64,000 bases of DNA from Pseudeuparius sepicola (GCA_963920635.1 OY987298.1:62758949-62822948), one strand, 5' to 3'. Counted from the first letter of the stretch, positions 1 through 11,202 are shown. The notes: generated from the sequence alone by a model not told the origin. Numbers and translations are program-made.

Positions 1-294
1 ATATTCCGTGCGCGTGTGACAAATTCTCGTGTGGGGAGAAGCCGAACACGGGAAGCTATGCAAGCATTAAAAAATCTATTTCTGGACTGTAAGGAACGAT
101 ATGTTTTATTATACTTCTTTCAAAACGAAAACAAAAACGAAAGAAACTTGGAACATTTTTATCTTCGAAAATAAACAACGCTGACTATACGGTGTTTGGT
201 ATGTTTGATATGTTTCCATGGTTACTCTCAAATTATTTCAAAGATGATATATGTTTAAAAAAATATTATAGAAATGTATCTAATGTAACGAAGT

Positions 295-980
295 TATAGT
301 ATTTCTAAAGTCACTTGGAACAGCATAAAAACCTGTGAATTTTATACGGGTAATTTCGGCTGATAAGTCTGGTATTTTTACCAGTAGCAGAGCGTGGTAA
401 AAGCTATGAAATAGATCGCGCCTCGTATATCACTGTGTTCCGAGTGAGTTCATTTATATTTTACTAGGGTAGCTCGAGAACAGGCTCTTCCGCCAATAAA
501 ATACGAGTCAAAACACTTTTTTAACCATATTAAACCGCACCTGGTATTATAAGTAAAAGGAGATGAAGGAGACAGAGACGATAGATATTGTAGTAAAAAC
601 AATTGACTGCATGCTCGCCTGATATAATATATCACCAATACTTGCATGGGCTACACTGTTCGACGGCCGGCCACTTGTACAGCGGAATGCGGTGGATAGG
701 CGTGCGATAATTTCACAGATTTTAGGATATACCTACTTGCGTAAATAGTTGTAAGTAATCGATATGGCTTTTTAGAGACCTTTTGACAATATTGTATGGT
801 GCATTAACCTTTACGTTGTGTTTGACGACAACCTTAAAAAAAACCTTAAAAGTGAAATATAGTGTTGCTTTTAGAATATGTATATCTTTAAAAAACTGCG
901 TGACGCTTATGTCCTATATTGAGTTTTTTTATGCAATTAGAGTTTTTTATGCTGTTTCAAGTGACTTTAAAAATACTATA
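295..980. mobile_element. Non-autonomous DNA transposon, 37-bp TIR (copy A)
   Basis: The 37 bases at 295-331 (TATAGTATTTCTAAAGTCAC...) recur as an imperfect reverse complement at 944-980. The whole 686-bp unit recurs in opposite orientation at 50532-51193. Both copies contain the same ~65-codon open frame (minus strand 450-647 here), whose preservation only reflects shared ancestry. I see no transposase motif. The superfamily is unknown; TA duplication is possible because both ends read TATA. Confidence 0.8.
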
Positions 981-2441
981 CCAGTTTTGAGTTTTCATTT
1001 TTATTTCAATCCAATTTAATTCTTCGCCGCGCTATTTTTAGCGGCCGGCCATCCGCCGGAGTTTTTATATTCATGCCAATGATTCTTTTTTTTCTCATGG
1101 GGTGGTCGATATTTTAGTTGCATTTAATTAAATGTTAGTTGTGATTACTTTTCGGCTTTCCGCCGCTTAATAATAAATTCTTGTTTTACCAAGAGGGATG
1201 AGGGACACCGGAAAGGGGTAGAACCGGGGCACTAATTCAGCTAGAGCCGCCGTTTTTTGGGAATCCGGGTATATTGGACGTGCCCGACTCAGAGGGACCA
1301 CCGTCCGAGACCTGTACGGGGTGCAACAACCCTTAACTACCAGCATAGCCTCCGGCGGCCGTTTTGGATGCCAGAAGGGTGGGTACGATCACCAAACAAT
1401 GGGCCGGCGCACTCACCGCTAGAAGGCGTCACCCAACGAAATAAAAAGGCTGGGGTCGCCGAGGAGGCTCTCCTGCCGATACATTCCTGGTGAGTATTTT
1501 TAGGTTTAGACTGTTTCTCCCTAGCCCTACCTCTCCTTAAGAAAAGAAAAACCCCCCGAACCTTGTTGGAATGGCGAGAATTCCCGGATCAACTTCCGTA
1601 TAGCGAAACCCTAATGTTACCACCTTAGAAGTTAGGATAAGAGTAATAGTGTGAGGCTAAGACATTTTTGAGCTTGCTTCTGCACAAAATATAACCGCTG
1701 TATTACTATAGTAGTTCAGTATACCTCGAGGTAGATCCTGTACTGCCCGCTTAAACGCCTATTTCTTTTTACAGATCCGTGGACCTCTCTGGGCCAGCCA
1801 GGTCAATTTAAGAATTGTTAAATACCATACGCTCGAAATTTGTACTCAATAAACCGAGTGAAATTTGTCTCACCCTTTCTTTACTTATACGCACCACAGA
1901 ACCCCGAGAAAATTTCTTTCTCTGACTGGAAGTTATCCCGGGCATAGCCGAGCATACCGCTCTAAAAAACTGGCGCCTGAGCAACCGCTCCGCAGGAAGT
2001 CCGATTTTCTCTTTCTAAAATAAAAGAGGCTATAAGGAAGACCACCGAAAATTACTAAGAAGGGAAAATCGGACGTATACACAAAACAAAGAAATATAGA
2101 GGAGTCTATAGAGAGCCAAACGTGAGTAAGTGAACCAGTAATTAAATCAGCTGATTCCAACAAAAACCACAGCACAAAAATAAGTAAAACGTCAAACAGT
2201 GTGTCCTGGGCATCATAAGCGCAATTTTTCCTCCTGTCGTGTAATATTTTGTAAATCACGAAGACGATAAAGTCTTGTTGTATATTACCGGGGCCGAAAG
2301 AATAGTGGGATTTCTTTTTTAATTAATGCTAATATAAAGTTTTACAATCTTTGTTATTGAACTTTGCAGCTTTTCGAAAGATAAGGTGATTAAGAGTGGT
2401 ATTTATAACAAGTTTAACTGACTAAATTAAACATATCTATA
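981..2441. other. Unassigned spacer with GC-rich patch at 1190-1500
   Basis: No gene recognised. The stretch 1190-1500 is clearly more GC-rich than its surroundings and contains a 78-codon open frame (1257-1493) without any family motif. It could be an old element fragment or conserved non-coding DNA. The rest is AT-rich and featureless to me. Confidence 0.4.
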
Positions 2442-3366
2442 TACAGTGTGGTCATTTAAGTGTGCAATATATGGGATTTTTGTTTATTAATTGCACAACA
2501 AAAATACAAATATTCCCGAAAGTTTGTGCATGTTCGATAATCATATTAGGCGCACTTAGAATGGTTGTAAGACAAACAGCATACAGGGTAGGTAAAAAAA
2601 TATAAAAATTGTTCAAGAGTAAAGTACCCTTATTTCAAAAAAAATCAGGAAAAAGCTATTAAGAAAAGTTGTTTAGAATTAAAAGTTATACCTAAATGAC
2701 AAGACATGGCCTCCTAAGAAAAAAATATATTAAAAAAAAAACATTAATAATCTCCTAAAAAAATTTTGTTTTAATATTCACCCTAAAAAATTTCATAAAT
2801 CAATCAAAACTAAATCAATTTCCCATTACTTTGTTCGAATTAAAGCATATTTGTAAAATTATCTTAGATTTTTAATTTTTTAGGGAATCACAAATTTCAT
2901 GTTTGTTGCAACGATATTAAACAAAACTTTAAAATTTCGCAAAAATTCTTCTGAACAAGGTAAAACATTAGTAATGATAATGTGTATATTAAAAAACTCT
3001 CATCTCATTTAAGGTGCAAAGTTTTTATTTTAAATGTTTATTAAAAAACTGTAGAAATTAATTATTGACGAAACATTTTTTTCCTAGGAGGCTATGTTTT
3101 GGTATTTAGCCATAGCTTTTAATTTTAAACAACTTTTCTTAATAACCTTTTGCTGATTTTTTTTTAAATGAGGGTACTTTACTCTTGTACAATTTTTATA
3201 TTTTTTTATCTACCCTATATGCTATTTAACTTGCAACCATTCTAAGTTCTAAGTGCACCTAATATGATTACTGAAGATGCATCAACTTTCGGCAATATAT
3301 GTATTTTGGTTGTGCAATTAGGAAAACAAAGTCCCACATGTTGCACACTTAAATGACAACACTGTA
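2442..3366. mobile_element. Long-arm foldback MITE (copy 1)
   Basis: The unit begins TACAGTGTGGTCATTTAAGTG and ends with its complement ...CACTTAAATGACAACACTGTA. Inner segments are also complementary in order (GCACTTAGAATGGTTG near 2558 against CAACCATTCTAAG near 3235), so it is one long imperfect hairpin with arms of about 400 bp. A second copy lies at 22437-23259 in the same orientation. TA at both ends is compatible with a Tc1/mariner-type target, but no coding remnant is present. Confidence 0.85.
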
Positions 3367-3400
3367 CATAAAGTTACAATACAAGACAAATATATATTAA

Positions 3401-3530
3401 AATATTGTAGCAATAAAACGAAAAAAATCATACAGTCTTTAAGTACTCGCATTTGCAGTAAACATTTCATTGAGAATTTCATAGGAAATTTTGGGCAGCG
3501 CATACTCAAAAAAGGGTGCAACCGTTGTTA
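3401..3530 (+). pseudogene. THAP zinc-finger domain fragment
   Basis: Translation gives residues resembling the second half of a THAP DNA-binding domain: AIKRKK, then STRICSKHFIENF and GQRILKKG. The C..HF pair (ICSKHF) is the last two ligands of the C2CH zinc site. A one-base frame change separates AIKRKK from ICSKHF, so it is broken. The amino-terminal C-x2-C half is absent, and the fragment begins ~35 bp after the end of the foldback at 3366. A close relative lies at 39810-39990 on the minus strand. THAP domains bind DNA in P, ISL2EU and related transposases, so a transposase origin is likely (inference). Confidence 0.6.
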
Positions 3531-3841
3531 TTTTGATTCGTTTATTGGATCTTGGATCTAAAAATATTGGCTCATAAAATAATATCTAAGTACTTATTTG
3601 TTACAGGTGCATACCGACAAAGATAATGACGAGCCTGGATATAATATAACAAGTCTAATAATAGCGTTATAGTTTGTATACTTAATAAAATCAAATTATA
3701 GGATAATTACCCAACTAAGAAATGGAAAATAGACATTATACCGGAAAAATTAAAAAGGAGCAATTTCAATTCAATTCAATTTCAAATCTATTTTATTACT
3801 TAAATACTATACAGGGTGGTTTCAATACTGTCTTGATCTGG

Positions 3842-3961
3842 CACTACACTGCGCTGATCGGTTCGATTTTGTTGATCTGCTTGTTTAGTAGCTGAACGGA
3901 GAAGCCATCGTTCGCGCTGTAAACAAACAGACCGACAAAATCCAACCGATCAAGTGTAGTG
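3842..3961. repeat. Inverted repeat, ~43-bp arms
   Basis: CACTACACTGCGCTGATCGG at 3842 is matched by an imperfect complement ending GATCAAGTGTAGTG at 3961, with ~30 bp between the arms. It adjoins a second, unrelated hairpin at 3992-4183. Probably a small MITE or the end of one. Confidence 0.65.
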
Positions 3962-3990
3962 CAGTGGTAGAACGCTCGTCTAGCAAGCGA
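3951..3990 (+). ncRNA. tRNA-Ala-like 5' half (relic)
   Basis: The string GTAGTGCAGTGGTAGAACGC followed by TCGTCTAGCAAGCGA resembles the D-arm plus anticodon arm of tRNA-Ala, with AGC in the anticodon position of a seven-base loop. No T-arm follows, because the sequence runs straight into the hairpin at 3992. The D-arm also overlaps the inverted repeat ending at 3961, so the resemblance may be partly fortuitous. It is a fragment at best, perhaps a SINE head. Confidence 0.3.
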
Positions 3991-3991
3991 T

Positions 3992-4183
3992 AAGTATGCA
4001 AGTTCTTATTATGAAAATGCTGAAAAAAAAAGATGGCGTATCGTTTGCGCATGTCCAAGTACTGTTTAAATTGAATGTTATTTAATCATTTAAACGAGTT
4101 ATTCGATGTATAGTGTACTTGGACATGCGCAAACGGTATGCCATCTTTTTTTCAGCATTTTCATAATAAGAACTTGCATACTT
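3992..4183. repeat. Hairpin with ~73-bp arms
   Basis: AAGTATGCAAGTTCTTATTA at 3992 is repeated in complement ending at 4183 (TAATAAGAACTTGCATACTT). The arms are almost identical over ~73 bp and enclose a ~45-bp AT-rich loop. Likely a small foldback MITE. The near identity of the arms suggests either a recent origin or correction between arms. Confidence 0.8.
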
Positions 4184-4322
4184 CTCATTGGCAGCCTGTT
4201 CAGAAACGTGGAAAAATTAATTATTAAAATACAAGATCACGTGGCAATAATAGCCCTTTGGACCCACCCTAACGGTATGCCTATGTTTTCCGAGGAATTT
4301 TTTATTTTGAAGTTCATTATAA

Positions 4323-4520
4323 AACACATGGCAGCCTGTATAAAATCATATCAAAACGCATATTTTTCGAATAATTGAAAACTCAGTTTTTCACATGAAG
4401 AACCCAGGATGACTCTCTGATTCATACGTTATTATTGTGAGAATATGTGCCACATAATGCCCTTTGAAAGGCATATGAGTAAAATCACGTCCAAAAATGT
4501 GTCATCTCCCGGTCCAATAG
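4323..4520. repeat. Dispersed ~195-bp repeat, copy 1
   Basis: From ACACATGGCAGCCTG onward this segment is nearly identical to 57881-58075 in the same orientation. In copy 2 the repeat is fused directly to the truncated end of the BEL element. Its nature is unknown and no TIRs are visible. Confidence 0.75.
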
Positions 4521-4743
4521 TAAATTCTTCTATGGTCCTAATTACGCTAAACCAATATTGTGGCAGCTGAAACTGATAACCAGATAACTTCTTCACGTTA
4601 CTAAATTTAATATAGGACTAGAAGATATGTTTTCAGTTAACATATCGATCGTTAAATATCTATTAGCACAAAAATTAATGGACTCTAACTTTTAAGCATG
4701 GTAATTAAATTTATATAGGGCTAGTTAAGTAAAACATTCATTT

Positions 4744-4817
4744 GACTTCAGTGGTCTAGGGGCATGATTCTCGCTTTGCGTGCGAGAGGTCCATGGTTCA
4801 AATCCCGGTTGAAGCTC
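4744..4817 (+). tRNA. tRNA-Pro-like gene with TGC anticodon, probably pseudogene
   Basis: GGTCTAGGGGCATGATTCTC followed by GCTTTGCGTGCGAGAGGT is very close to eukaryotic tRNA-Pro through the D-arm and anticodon arm. The anticodon stem CTCGC/GCGAG is intact, but the loop reads TTTGCGT, giving TGC (an Ala anticodon) in place of the expected TGG. The T-loop TTCAAAT is kept. The T-stem has two mismatches and the acceptor stem pairs only partly unless a base is skipped. A T6 run follows at once, as for Pol III termination. I read it as a decayed tRNA-Pro or a tRNA-derived SINE head. Confidence 0.55.
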
Positions 4818-4980
4818 CTTTTTTAATTTTATTTTGTTAATTACATTTTCGAGAGGGGAAATGTTTATAATTCTTGTAGTTAATTTATTCCTGAGAAGTT
4901 GGGTTGACAAATTATAGCTACATACACACTGAATAATTATTAAACTATTTGCCGTTGTTAAATTCTCTTTTTAAATACAA

Positions 4981-5151
4981 CTCGTGGTATGCCTAATAAT
5001 AGATAATACCTTTCGTTAATTTATCACTCATTATGATCCCAATGCTAAAAAAATAGGTACCACTCCTGCTGCGCAGTCGTGGTATTTTCAGCTTTGGGAT
5101 TACAATTCGTAAAATGAATGAAAGGTATTATCGATAATAGGCACACCACTT
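4981..5151. mobile_element. Small foldback MITE, copy 1
   Basis: CTCGTGGTATGCCTAATAAT at 4981 is mirrored by ATTATCGATAATAGGCACACC near 5147. The arms are ~80 bp, imperfect, around a GC-rich loop (CTGCTGCGCAGTC). A second copy lies at 29331-29495. Confidence 0.7.
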
Positions 5152-5160
5152 GTTATATTA

Positions 5161-6110
5161 CCCCTGATAATACCACGAATGTGGTATTTTCGATTGCCAA
5201 ATATAGCATGAAACAGGTGTACCTATGCTCCTACTATTTTTTTGTTGTTGTTTTGAGTGATTGCCCATTATCTCTTTTTCTTGTAATTACATTTACACTC
5301 ACTAATCTTACATCCTTATTGTCTTACGTGTACACGGGGAGGGGAAGAAATAGGAGATATAGGTGCATACTTTCATTTAGAATATGGCGGGATATTTAAA
5401 CTTGTTTTCCCAATAATTAAATTATTAAATTATGTGGTACCTCAGGACCTCAGTGATTCAACGTTGCCCTTCCGTGGTTTATTCAAATCATCCTCCATAT
5501 TTTTGACGCCCCTATTTTCTTTCGTAGAAGTCTGTGCTGCTCAAGGTTGAGGGAAATCATTTCATTATCAGTAAAAATATATTTTTACGGTTAGATGAAC
5601 TCCAGGCCCAGATGAGCCAACTTTGTAGGTAACAGAAGACAAATTAACTTGAAAATACTTAGAAACGTCACCAATTCCTAAATATCAAAAATGTAATGAT
5701 ATAAACTAATTTTAAGGGGTTGCTTTGGTCAAAATAAATATTTACAGAGGCAATTAAAAAACGAATATTGGCTTCTTCACACCTTGTATGAATGACAAGT
5801 ACCTAGCTAGTATATATAAATAGTCTTTTAGGTAAATTAATAGTCACAATTACTAATTATTAAACAACATATTTATTTCACAAAATTTGGATAAAATTAA
5901 ATTTACCTATTATAATAGGTAATAATAAAACAAAAGAAAATAATATACACGAAAATGAGTTTTATCTGATTGATGAGTCCAAAATAGCAGCCTCCCGTCG
6001 TTTTCTACACATATCTTTTCTTCTTGCAGATTTTTAAAATATTCAATAACCTTTGTACCTAATGACTGGGCAACTTCAATTTTTGGCTCCAATATTCAAT
6101 ATTAACTTTG
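5161..6110. other. Unassigned AT-rich spacer
   Basis: No coding, RNA or repeat structure recognised. A 93-codon open frame at 5118-5399 has no domain features and overlaps the repeat, so I regard it as chance. Confidence 0.4.
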
Positions 6111-6171
6111 TTCCAACAAGAGTTCTGATCCAATTAGATCGCTGAGAACCGGTTCAGAACTATTGTTGGAA
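6111..6171. repeat. 61-bp hairpin MITE
   Basis: TTCCAACAAGAGTTCTGA (6111-6128) and TCAGAACTATTGTTGGAA (6154-6171) are complementary with one mismatch. The inner sequence contains GAACCGGTTC. The pair at 40612-40753 shares the motif GAACTGGTTCAGAAC and may be a longer relative. Confidence 0.65.
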
Positions 6172-6408
6172 AAAACCCATTGCTTTCTTATCTATAGAAC
6201 ACTGCCACAAAAAGGCTAACTAGACTATCCATAACAAGGCGAACCGAGTTATGTCATTATGATTCTTTGGGATCGCACATACCTATTGAACAAAAAATGT
6301 CAGTTATTTTCGTTTGTAGGTATAGTTTTCTAAAAACTAGTAAAAACTAGCAGCGCTATTTATACTGTGCTCTCTATCTTGAAACGGACGCGTATCTAGG
6401 AAAAGTCC

Positions 6409-6788
6409 TTAAGACTCAATGTACACCACGTGCGTGGTGATTCGACATTTTGACCCATAAAATGGCTTTTTTCGATCTGTAGCGAGCAACACGCATAATT
6501 TTAAACTTTTGGTCAATACAGATTATTACTCAAATTTTGAGACAAAAATTATTTAAAAATATTTATCACAATCGCCGTTATTAGCATTTACGCAAAAAGC
6601 CTAATAACGGCCATTGTGATAAATATTTTTAAATAATTTTTGTCTCCAAATGTGAGTAATTACTTAAATTAAAATCTGTATTGACCACAAATTTAAAATT
6701 ATGCGTGTTGCGCGCTACAGATCGAAAAAAGCCATTTTCTGGGTCAAAACGTTGAATCACCACGTACCTGCTGTACATTCAGTCTTAA
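6409..6788. mobile_element. 380-bp hairpin MITE
   Basis: The unit starts TTAAGACTCAATGTAC and ends GTACATTCAGTCTTAA. Arms of ~170 bp pair almost throughout around a ~20-bp loop near 6600 (AATCGCCGTTATTAG against CTAATAACGGCCATT). TTAA sits at both extremes, either as part of the terminus or as a target duplication. No coding capacity. Confidence 0.85.
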
Positions 6789-9458
6789 CAATGTTGTAAA
6801 TAAATTTAATGTTCACCGGATTATTTCCAAAGGTTGGTCAGGCTTCCCAGCAATATCACGTATTATACCCGATCTGAAACTAATTTCAACAGTCCATCGC
6901 AGCTCCTATCTGGAGCCGTCCGGCCATTTAGAACGGTCACAATGACCGCCTCTGGACCTACCTCGGGTCAAAGGTCCTGCTAATTACGGCTAGTTTGCCG
7001 GCGGGTCGGCGAAAGGACCGACGAAGGCGGGGGCGTGGGTGGGGGGACGCCCCCCCCCCCCCGGACAAACGGGTGTTGCTGCATATGTAAAACCGGCGGG
7101 CCGGCCGGCCGGTCGCCCTTTGTCCGTCATTTGTCTTTGTCGGGGGTGCCCTGGGTGCTCGCCGTCGTCATGGAAACGCCGCGGTCGCCGCCGCCGATCG
7201 CCTTCCATGCAGAGAAAGAGTAGTATAGTCCAAAGCACGAAAGAAAACGTTTCTAAAGAATGCATTCTGCGTTGCGAGATTTCCTATACGAGTAGTCGTT
7301 ATTTATTGGCGAATACAAGTTTTATCATATTGAAGCCGAATTTCTGAACTCTATTATACCGAAAACATAAAGCTCGCATCACGGGACCACTTACCCATTT
7401 TTGTTTATCAACACCTATTATATTTTTTTCAACATCGTCGCGTCTACCATCGCCTTTGAAATACGGCAACACAGCACTTATACCAAGCAGTCGGCTGACA
7501 AAAGCAGTTAGTCAACGCGTTTTGTGCCTGTTTCTATAGTACGTAAAGTTAACTGAGTATTTGGGCTACCATACAGACCTCATTTTTTAGGCCGCTGGCA
7601 AGTTTTTTCCGCCGGCTCAGAGAGCTCAGTGGCGTTTCGTATGTTCAGGATTTAACGTGTGCAAAATGAGTAAACAGGGAAGAACGTTGCATTCTCAAGC
7701 CCGAGAAATAATTGCCAATGTTATAAGGGTTTGCCTTCCTCCATAATCTAAGGCATCACCGTTAAGAATAATATTAACAATAAATTAAATAACAATTATA
7801 TGAAAATTAAGTCAGTGAGTTACATAAAATTGAGCTACGCCCCTGAACTGTGACTAATTCTATAATATTGACGAGTTCTTTCCCCTTACGTCGCACGCAT
7901 TCTGCCGTAAGGAGGACTATAGCTAAACAGACAGACCGATTGGTACAATAAAAATACAAGAAACATTTATTAGTGTGATTTGTCAAATTATCGTCCCCGT
8001 ATATGTAGGTGAATTTAAATATCCGTTTAGCACTCTACTCTACTCATTCCACTCTACAACTCGAGTGGAATGTTCATATTGGGCGTTCCGCCACAACCGA
8101 CTTATACCTAAATTATAAAGCCATGGGTTTGTAATGTAAGGCTCCACTGATTACTGGTGCGTGTAAAAATTAACTGATATCGTTGTGCAAATATTACGAG
8201 GAGACAGTGAAGAATAATCATTTTGAAAACGTTAGACGACGATTTGGCGAATGATATAAGTCCTGGGATTTAGGGTACGCTCAAAATGGTCCATTGTACA
8301 AAATAATCCTTACCAACCGAATAAGAAGTGACGTGTCAATTTTTCATAGTTCGGATGACGAAAATAATGAGGACAGAAGTAAAAATCTGTCATGTATTCA
8401 TATTAGTATTAGGTCACATTTAATCATCTTTGTCGTTCCTAATTCACAAAAATGCCACACATCGTCCTTCGAACATTGTATAGCAATGTTGGCGACCCAA
8501 CACGTTTTCTTTGGCAAAACATTGTACATAGCAATGAAGCTCTTTTGTTTTTACAAAAGCGACATAGGTAAATTTTGTCTGTTGAACATTGTACACCAAT
8601 GTTGACAACGCGAAATGTTTTCTTTGGCAAAACATTCTGTAGCAAAGATACATAGCCCAAATCATTCTGAATCCAACGACGATTCCTCTAATATTTGTTC
8701 TATGTTCTCATCGCCTTCCATTTACTTTCTCTTTCTTGTTAACAAGCGCCTACCGGCCCTGCCTGACCATAGGCCTTGTTATGGCCCCCGCTCCTGTGTA
8801 GTAATACGTGTACCTATGCTCTCGTCTACAAGACGCAGTTTTCGATATTTCGAGCCCAAATTTGGCGTACGGCCGTCCGAGCTCAAGGGCAACAACCCTA
8901 TTGAAGGGCGTCCGAATCGGGAGAGCCGTTCGGCGTTCGGCCCCCGGATTTTTTTTTGTTTTTTTTTTTGAGAAAAATGGCTAGAGATTGGAAGGGGGAG
9001 CGCCTGTCGAGTTCAATTTCCGCGTGGGGCCGCCCACGGATACGGGCCTCTCGCCTGCCAGAGAGCACCCCGATCGAAAAAGCCGTTCGGCCGTTTGGGC
9101 CGCTTGTTTTTCGCGATTTGGCGAGGTCCCCGGGATCGTACTGTATACGTCGTGGCCGAAGCGCACGCCCGATACGTATTTGTAAACATCGACTGACATT
9201 TGGTATTGTTTTGGTGTGGAGAATTTCCAAATTTCGTAGCGATTTTGGACTTTGGGGGCTCAGAGGCCCATCTTTTATTCCATGGGTGACTTTCAGGTAC
9301 GGGCGCGCTGTATTTTTATGTAAAATGTCGTAGAATATTTTAGAAAACCCCACGGGACACCAACTATGCCTTATAGGGCTGTATCTTTTGAATCGTAATA
9401 GGTAGACACTTGAAATTTTCACAGAGTGTGTATGGCCGCTATAACAACAAATAATAAA
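6789..9458. other. Spacer with two GC-rich islands and a short tandem motif
   Basis: No supported gene. 7000-7225 is CpG-rich with a C13 run at 7050-7062. 8740-9190 is a second GC-rich block with open frames in several phases (up to 174 codons on the minus strand, 8898-9422) that look like composition effects. At 8466-8660 a degenerate repeat carries three hairpin-like ACATTGTA...CAATG motifs. The islands could be promoters, first exons or old element sequence; I cannot tell which. Confidence 0.4.
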
Positions 9459-10937
9459 TCTGTGGTGACAGGGTAAAAGTGCTTAAGTCATAAGACTTTG
9501 AATTGAAATTATTGGCCGGCATAAAATTACTTGATTTTCGTCGCCGCAAAAAATTGCAAAAATAATTATTTTAATTTTTTGCTGGGGCTATTTTTTTACT
9601 TAATAGAGGTCCATTTGTATGTCAGAAGTTATAAAAGTAAAGTAAGGTACTTACCTTATTTTAGTGACTTAAGCAGTTTTGATCAGACGGTTATTTCGGA
9701 CATAAGAAGTTTTTCTCCAAATAAATAAATTACTAATATTGCTATTTTCAATTATTTTATACAAAAAATATAAACTGGTAAATTGAACTTAAATAACAAA
9801 ATGTCGAAAATCAAATTAAATACTTAAAAAAATAACAAGTGATTTTATTATCATTCTTGACTTTCATCACTGTCAGCCTCATTTTTCCTTGCATCCGTGA
9901 AGGGAAGATTTGTATAGTTAGTTGTGGAAACCAAGATCTACTAAACGAAAAATGCAGGGAAGGTCTTTCTTTTTTCCTCAGATATAGAAATGAGAGCCAT
10001 GTATTGACGCTTGGGTTCTAAACTAGGATTTTCTCGGCGTCTTCGTAAACGGGAAATACTTTTAAATGATTCGTCCATATCAACGTATTTTTTATACTGT
10101 AATATGCCAATATAGCATTGTACCCTCGCCTCGCACAGTGTATTCGAGCTTGGTATTTTCCGAGCCTCGCACATCGCACACACGCAGGCTATTCTCAATA
10201 TATCCAAGAAAACGATCTTATTGTATCTGTATAAAGATTATGACATTCACCAAATTTTCTCCTTTGCTAATTTTTAAAATGCGTACTGTGATTTTAGAAC
10301 ATTTTCGAAACACCCGCCACTTTTTTAAACATGAATTTAATAAAATGTCTTGCATCCAGAAATGAATTGTCGTGCATCCAGGAATGAATTGAATACAAAT
10401 GAATTGAATACAACAAGACAGTTTAAACACGAGAATTACTTCGAAAAGGCGATGTGCGGTGCGCCGATAAGGCTACCTCAGGCCAGACTCTGTGCGAGGC
10501 TATGGTCCAGGCGAGGTGCGGTGCGATGGGCGGTGCTCCGTTGTGGCCTCCGCTTTTTAGTGTATTTAAGATGTTACATAGAAAATAAATACTATTGGCA
10601 GTATTGGTACACATTGGGCAAAACTGCTTATGTCAACTAAAGCGATTTTTTCGGAACCGAAAATAAAATAATTTTGCGAGAGAAACGTCTTACGTAGACA
10701 TAAGAACGTTTCTTCCTATTATTTATAAACAGGTTTTGCATAAGTACACTTAAGTGGTTCAGGTCAAACCAAAAATAAGAATAGTCAGTTTTTCCCAATC
10801 AAAATTTACTTTTCATGGTAACTCAATGACTTAAGAGCTTTTGCCCATCGAAAGTATGCACATTTCGTAATGTGAATATAATCTAAGCCCATTTTCGCAA
10901 AAAAATTATTTAAGCTCTTTTACCCTGTCACCACAGA
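9459..10937. mobile_element. 1.48-kb element with identical 21-bp TIRs
   Basis: TCTGTGGTGACAGGGTAAAA(G) at 9459-9479 is exactly repeated in complement at 10917-10937. The interior carries an 88-codon minus-strand frame (10207-9941) rich in Arg/Lys (RLRRRR) and a GC-rich patch at 10440-10560. I recognise neither as a known transposase. No convincing target duplication is visible. Probably a non-autonomous DNA transposon, possibly with captured sequence. Confidence 0.75.
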
Positions 10938-11020
10938 AATGTAAAATAAAGTTAATATAATAGTTTCGATTTTTGTTAACAATGATGACACGGCTAACTA
11001 GTATCGAACATTTCTCAAAC

Positions 11021-11091
11021 AGCGAAGTAGCGCAGTGGAAGCGTGCTGGGCTCATAACCCAGAGGTCTGGCGTTCGAAACGCTCTGGGGCA
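11021..11091 (+). tRNA. Initiator-like tRNA-Met (CAT), probably pseudogene
   Basis: TAGCGCAGTGGAAGCGTGCT and GGGCTCATAACCCAGAGGTC match metazoan tRNA-Met D-arm and anticodon arm, with CAT at 11053-11055 in the loop CTCATAA and a perfect five-pair stem. The T-loop is TTCGAAA with a mostly paired stem. The acceptor stem is wrecked: the 5' seven bases (AGCGAAG) do not pair with the 3' TGGGGC. A T6 Pol III terminator follows at 11095. Decayed tRNA or SINE head. Confidence 0.6.
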
Positions 11092-11145
11092 AACTTTTTT
11101 ATTTTTTACTAAAGTATTTTTTAAAAATATGTAGTGTTAAATATT

Positions 11146-11202
11146 GTACGGTGGTACGGAACCCTTCGTGTGCGAGTTCGACTCGCACTTGGCCGATTTT
11201 TA
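11146..11202 (+). repeat. SINE-like module with B-box hairpin
   Basis: GTGCGAGTTCGACTCGCAC (11170-11188) is a perfect eight-pair stem with a TCG loop and contains a Pol III B-box-like GTTCGACTC. It is followed by CTTGGCCGATTTTT. It resembles the T-arm and tail of tRNA-derived SINEs and lies 55 bp after the tRNA-Met-like sequence, so the two could be parts of one old SINE. Confidence 0.4.

Larger units (their letters stand above)
4551..5160. repeat. Dispersed repeat, copy 1, interrupted by a tRNA-like segment
   Basis: 4551-4678 matches 29114-29241, and 4933-5160 matches 29293-29515, in the same order and orientation. Between the matched blocks this copy holds ~254 bp with a tRNA-Pro-like sequence, while the other holds only ~50 unrelated bases. 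The second block contains the 171-bp foldback at 4981-5151. Confidence 0.7.

Noticed and set aside
450..647. Conserved ~65-codon frame shared by the two TIR element copies
   Set aside because: Conservation follows from recent shared ancestry of the element; no domain and no codon-level signal that I can judge.
6409..6788. TTAA-flanked hairpin as a piggyBac MITE
   Set aside because: TTAA is part of the complementary terminus and no piggyBac-like CCC/CAC terminal motif follows.
8330..8720. Acidic frames (SSDDENNED; minus-strand DENIEQILEESS) suggesting a piggyBac N-terminus
   Set aside because: Short, on both strands, and not followed by any other transposase block.
8898..9422. 174-codon minus-strand frame and 125-codon plus-strand frame over the same GC-rich block
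   Set aside because: Long frames in several phases of GC-rich DNA; no motif, no start context, no homology I recognise.
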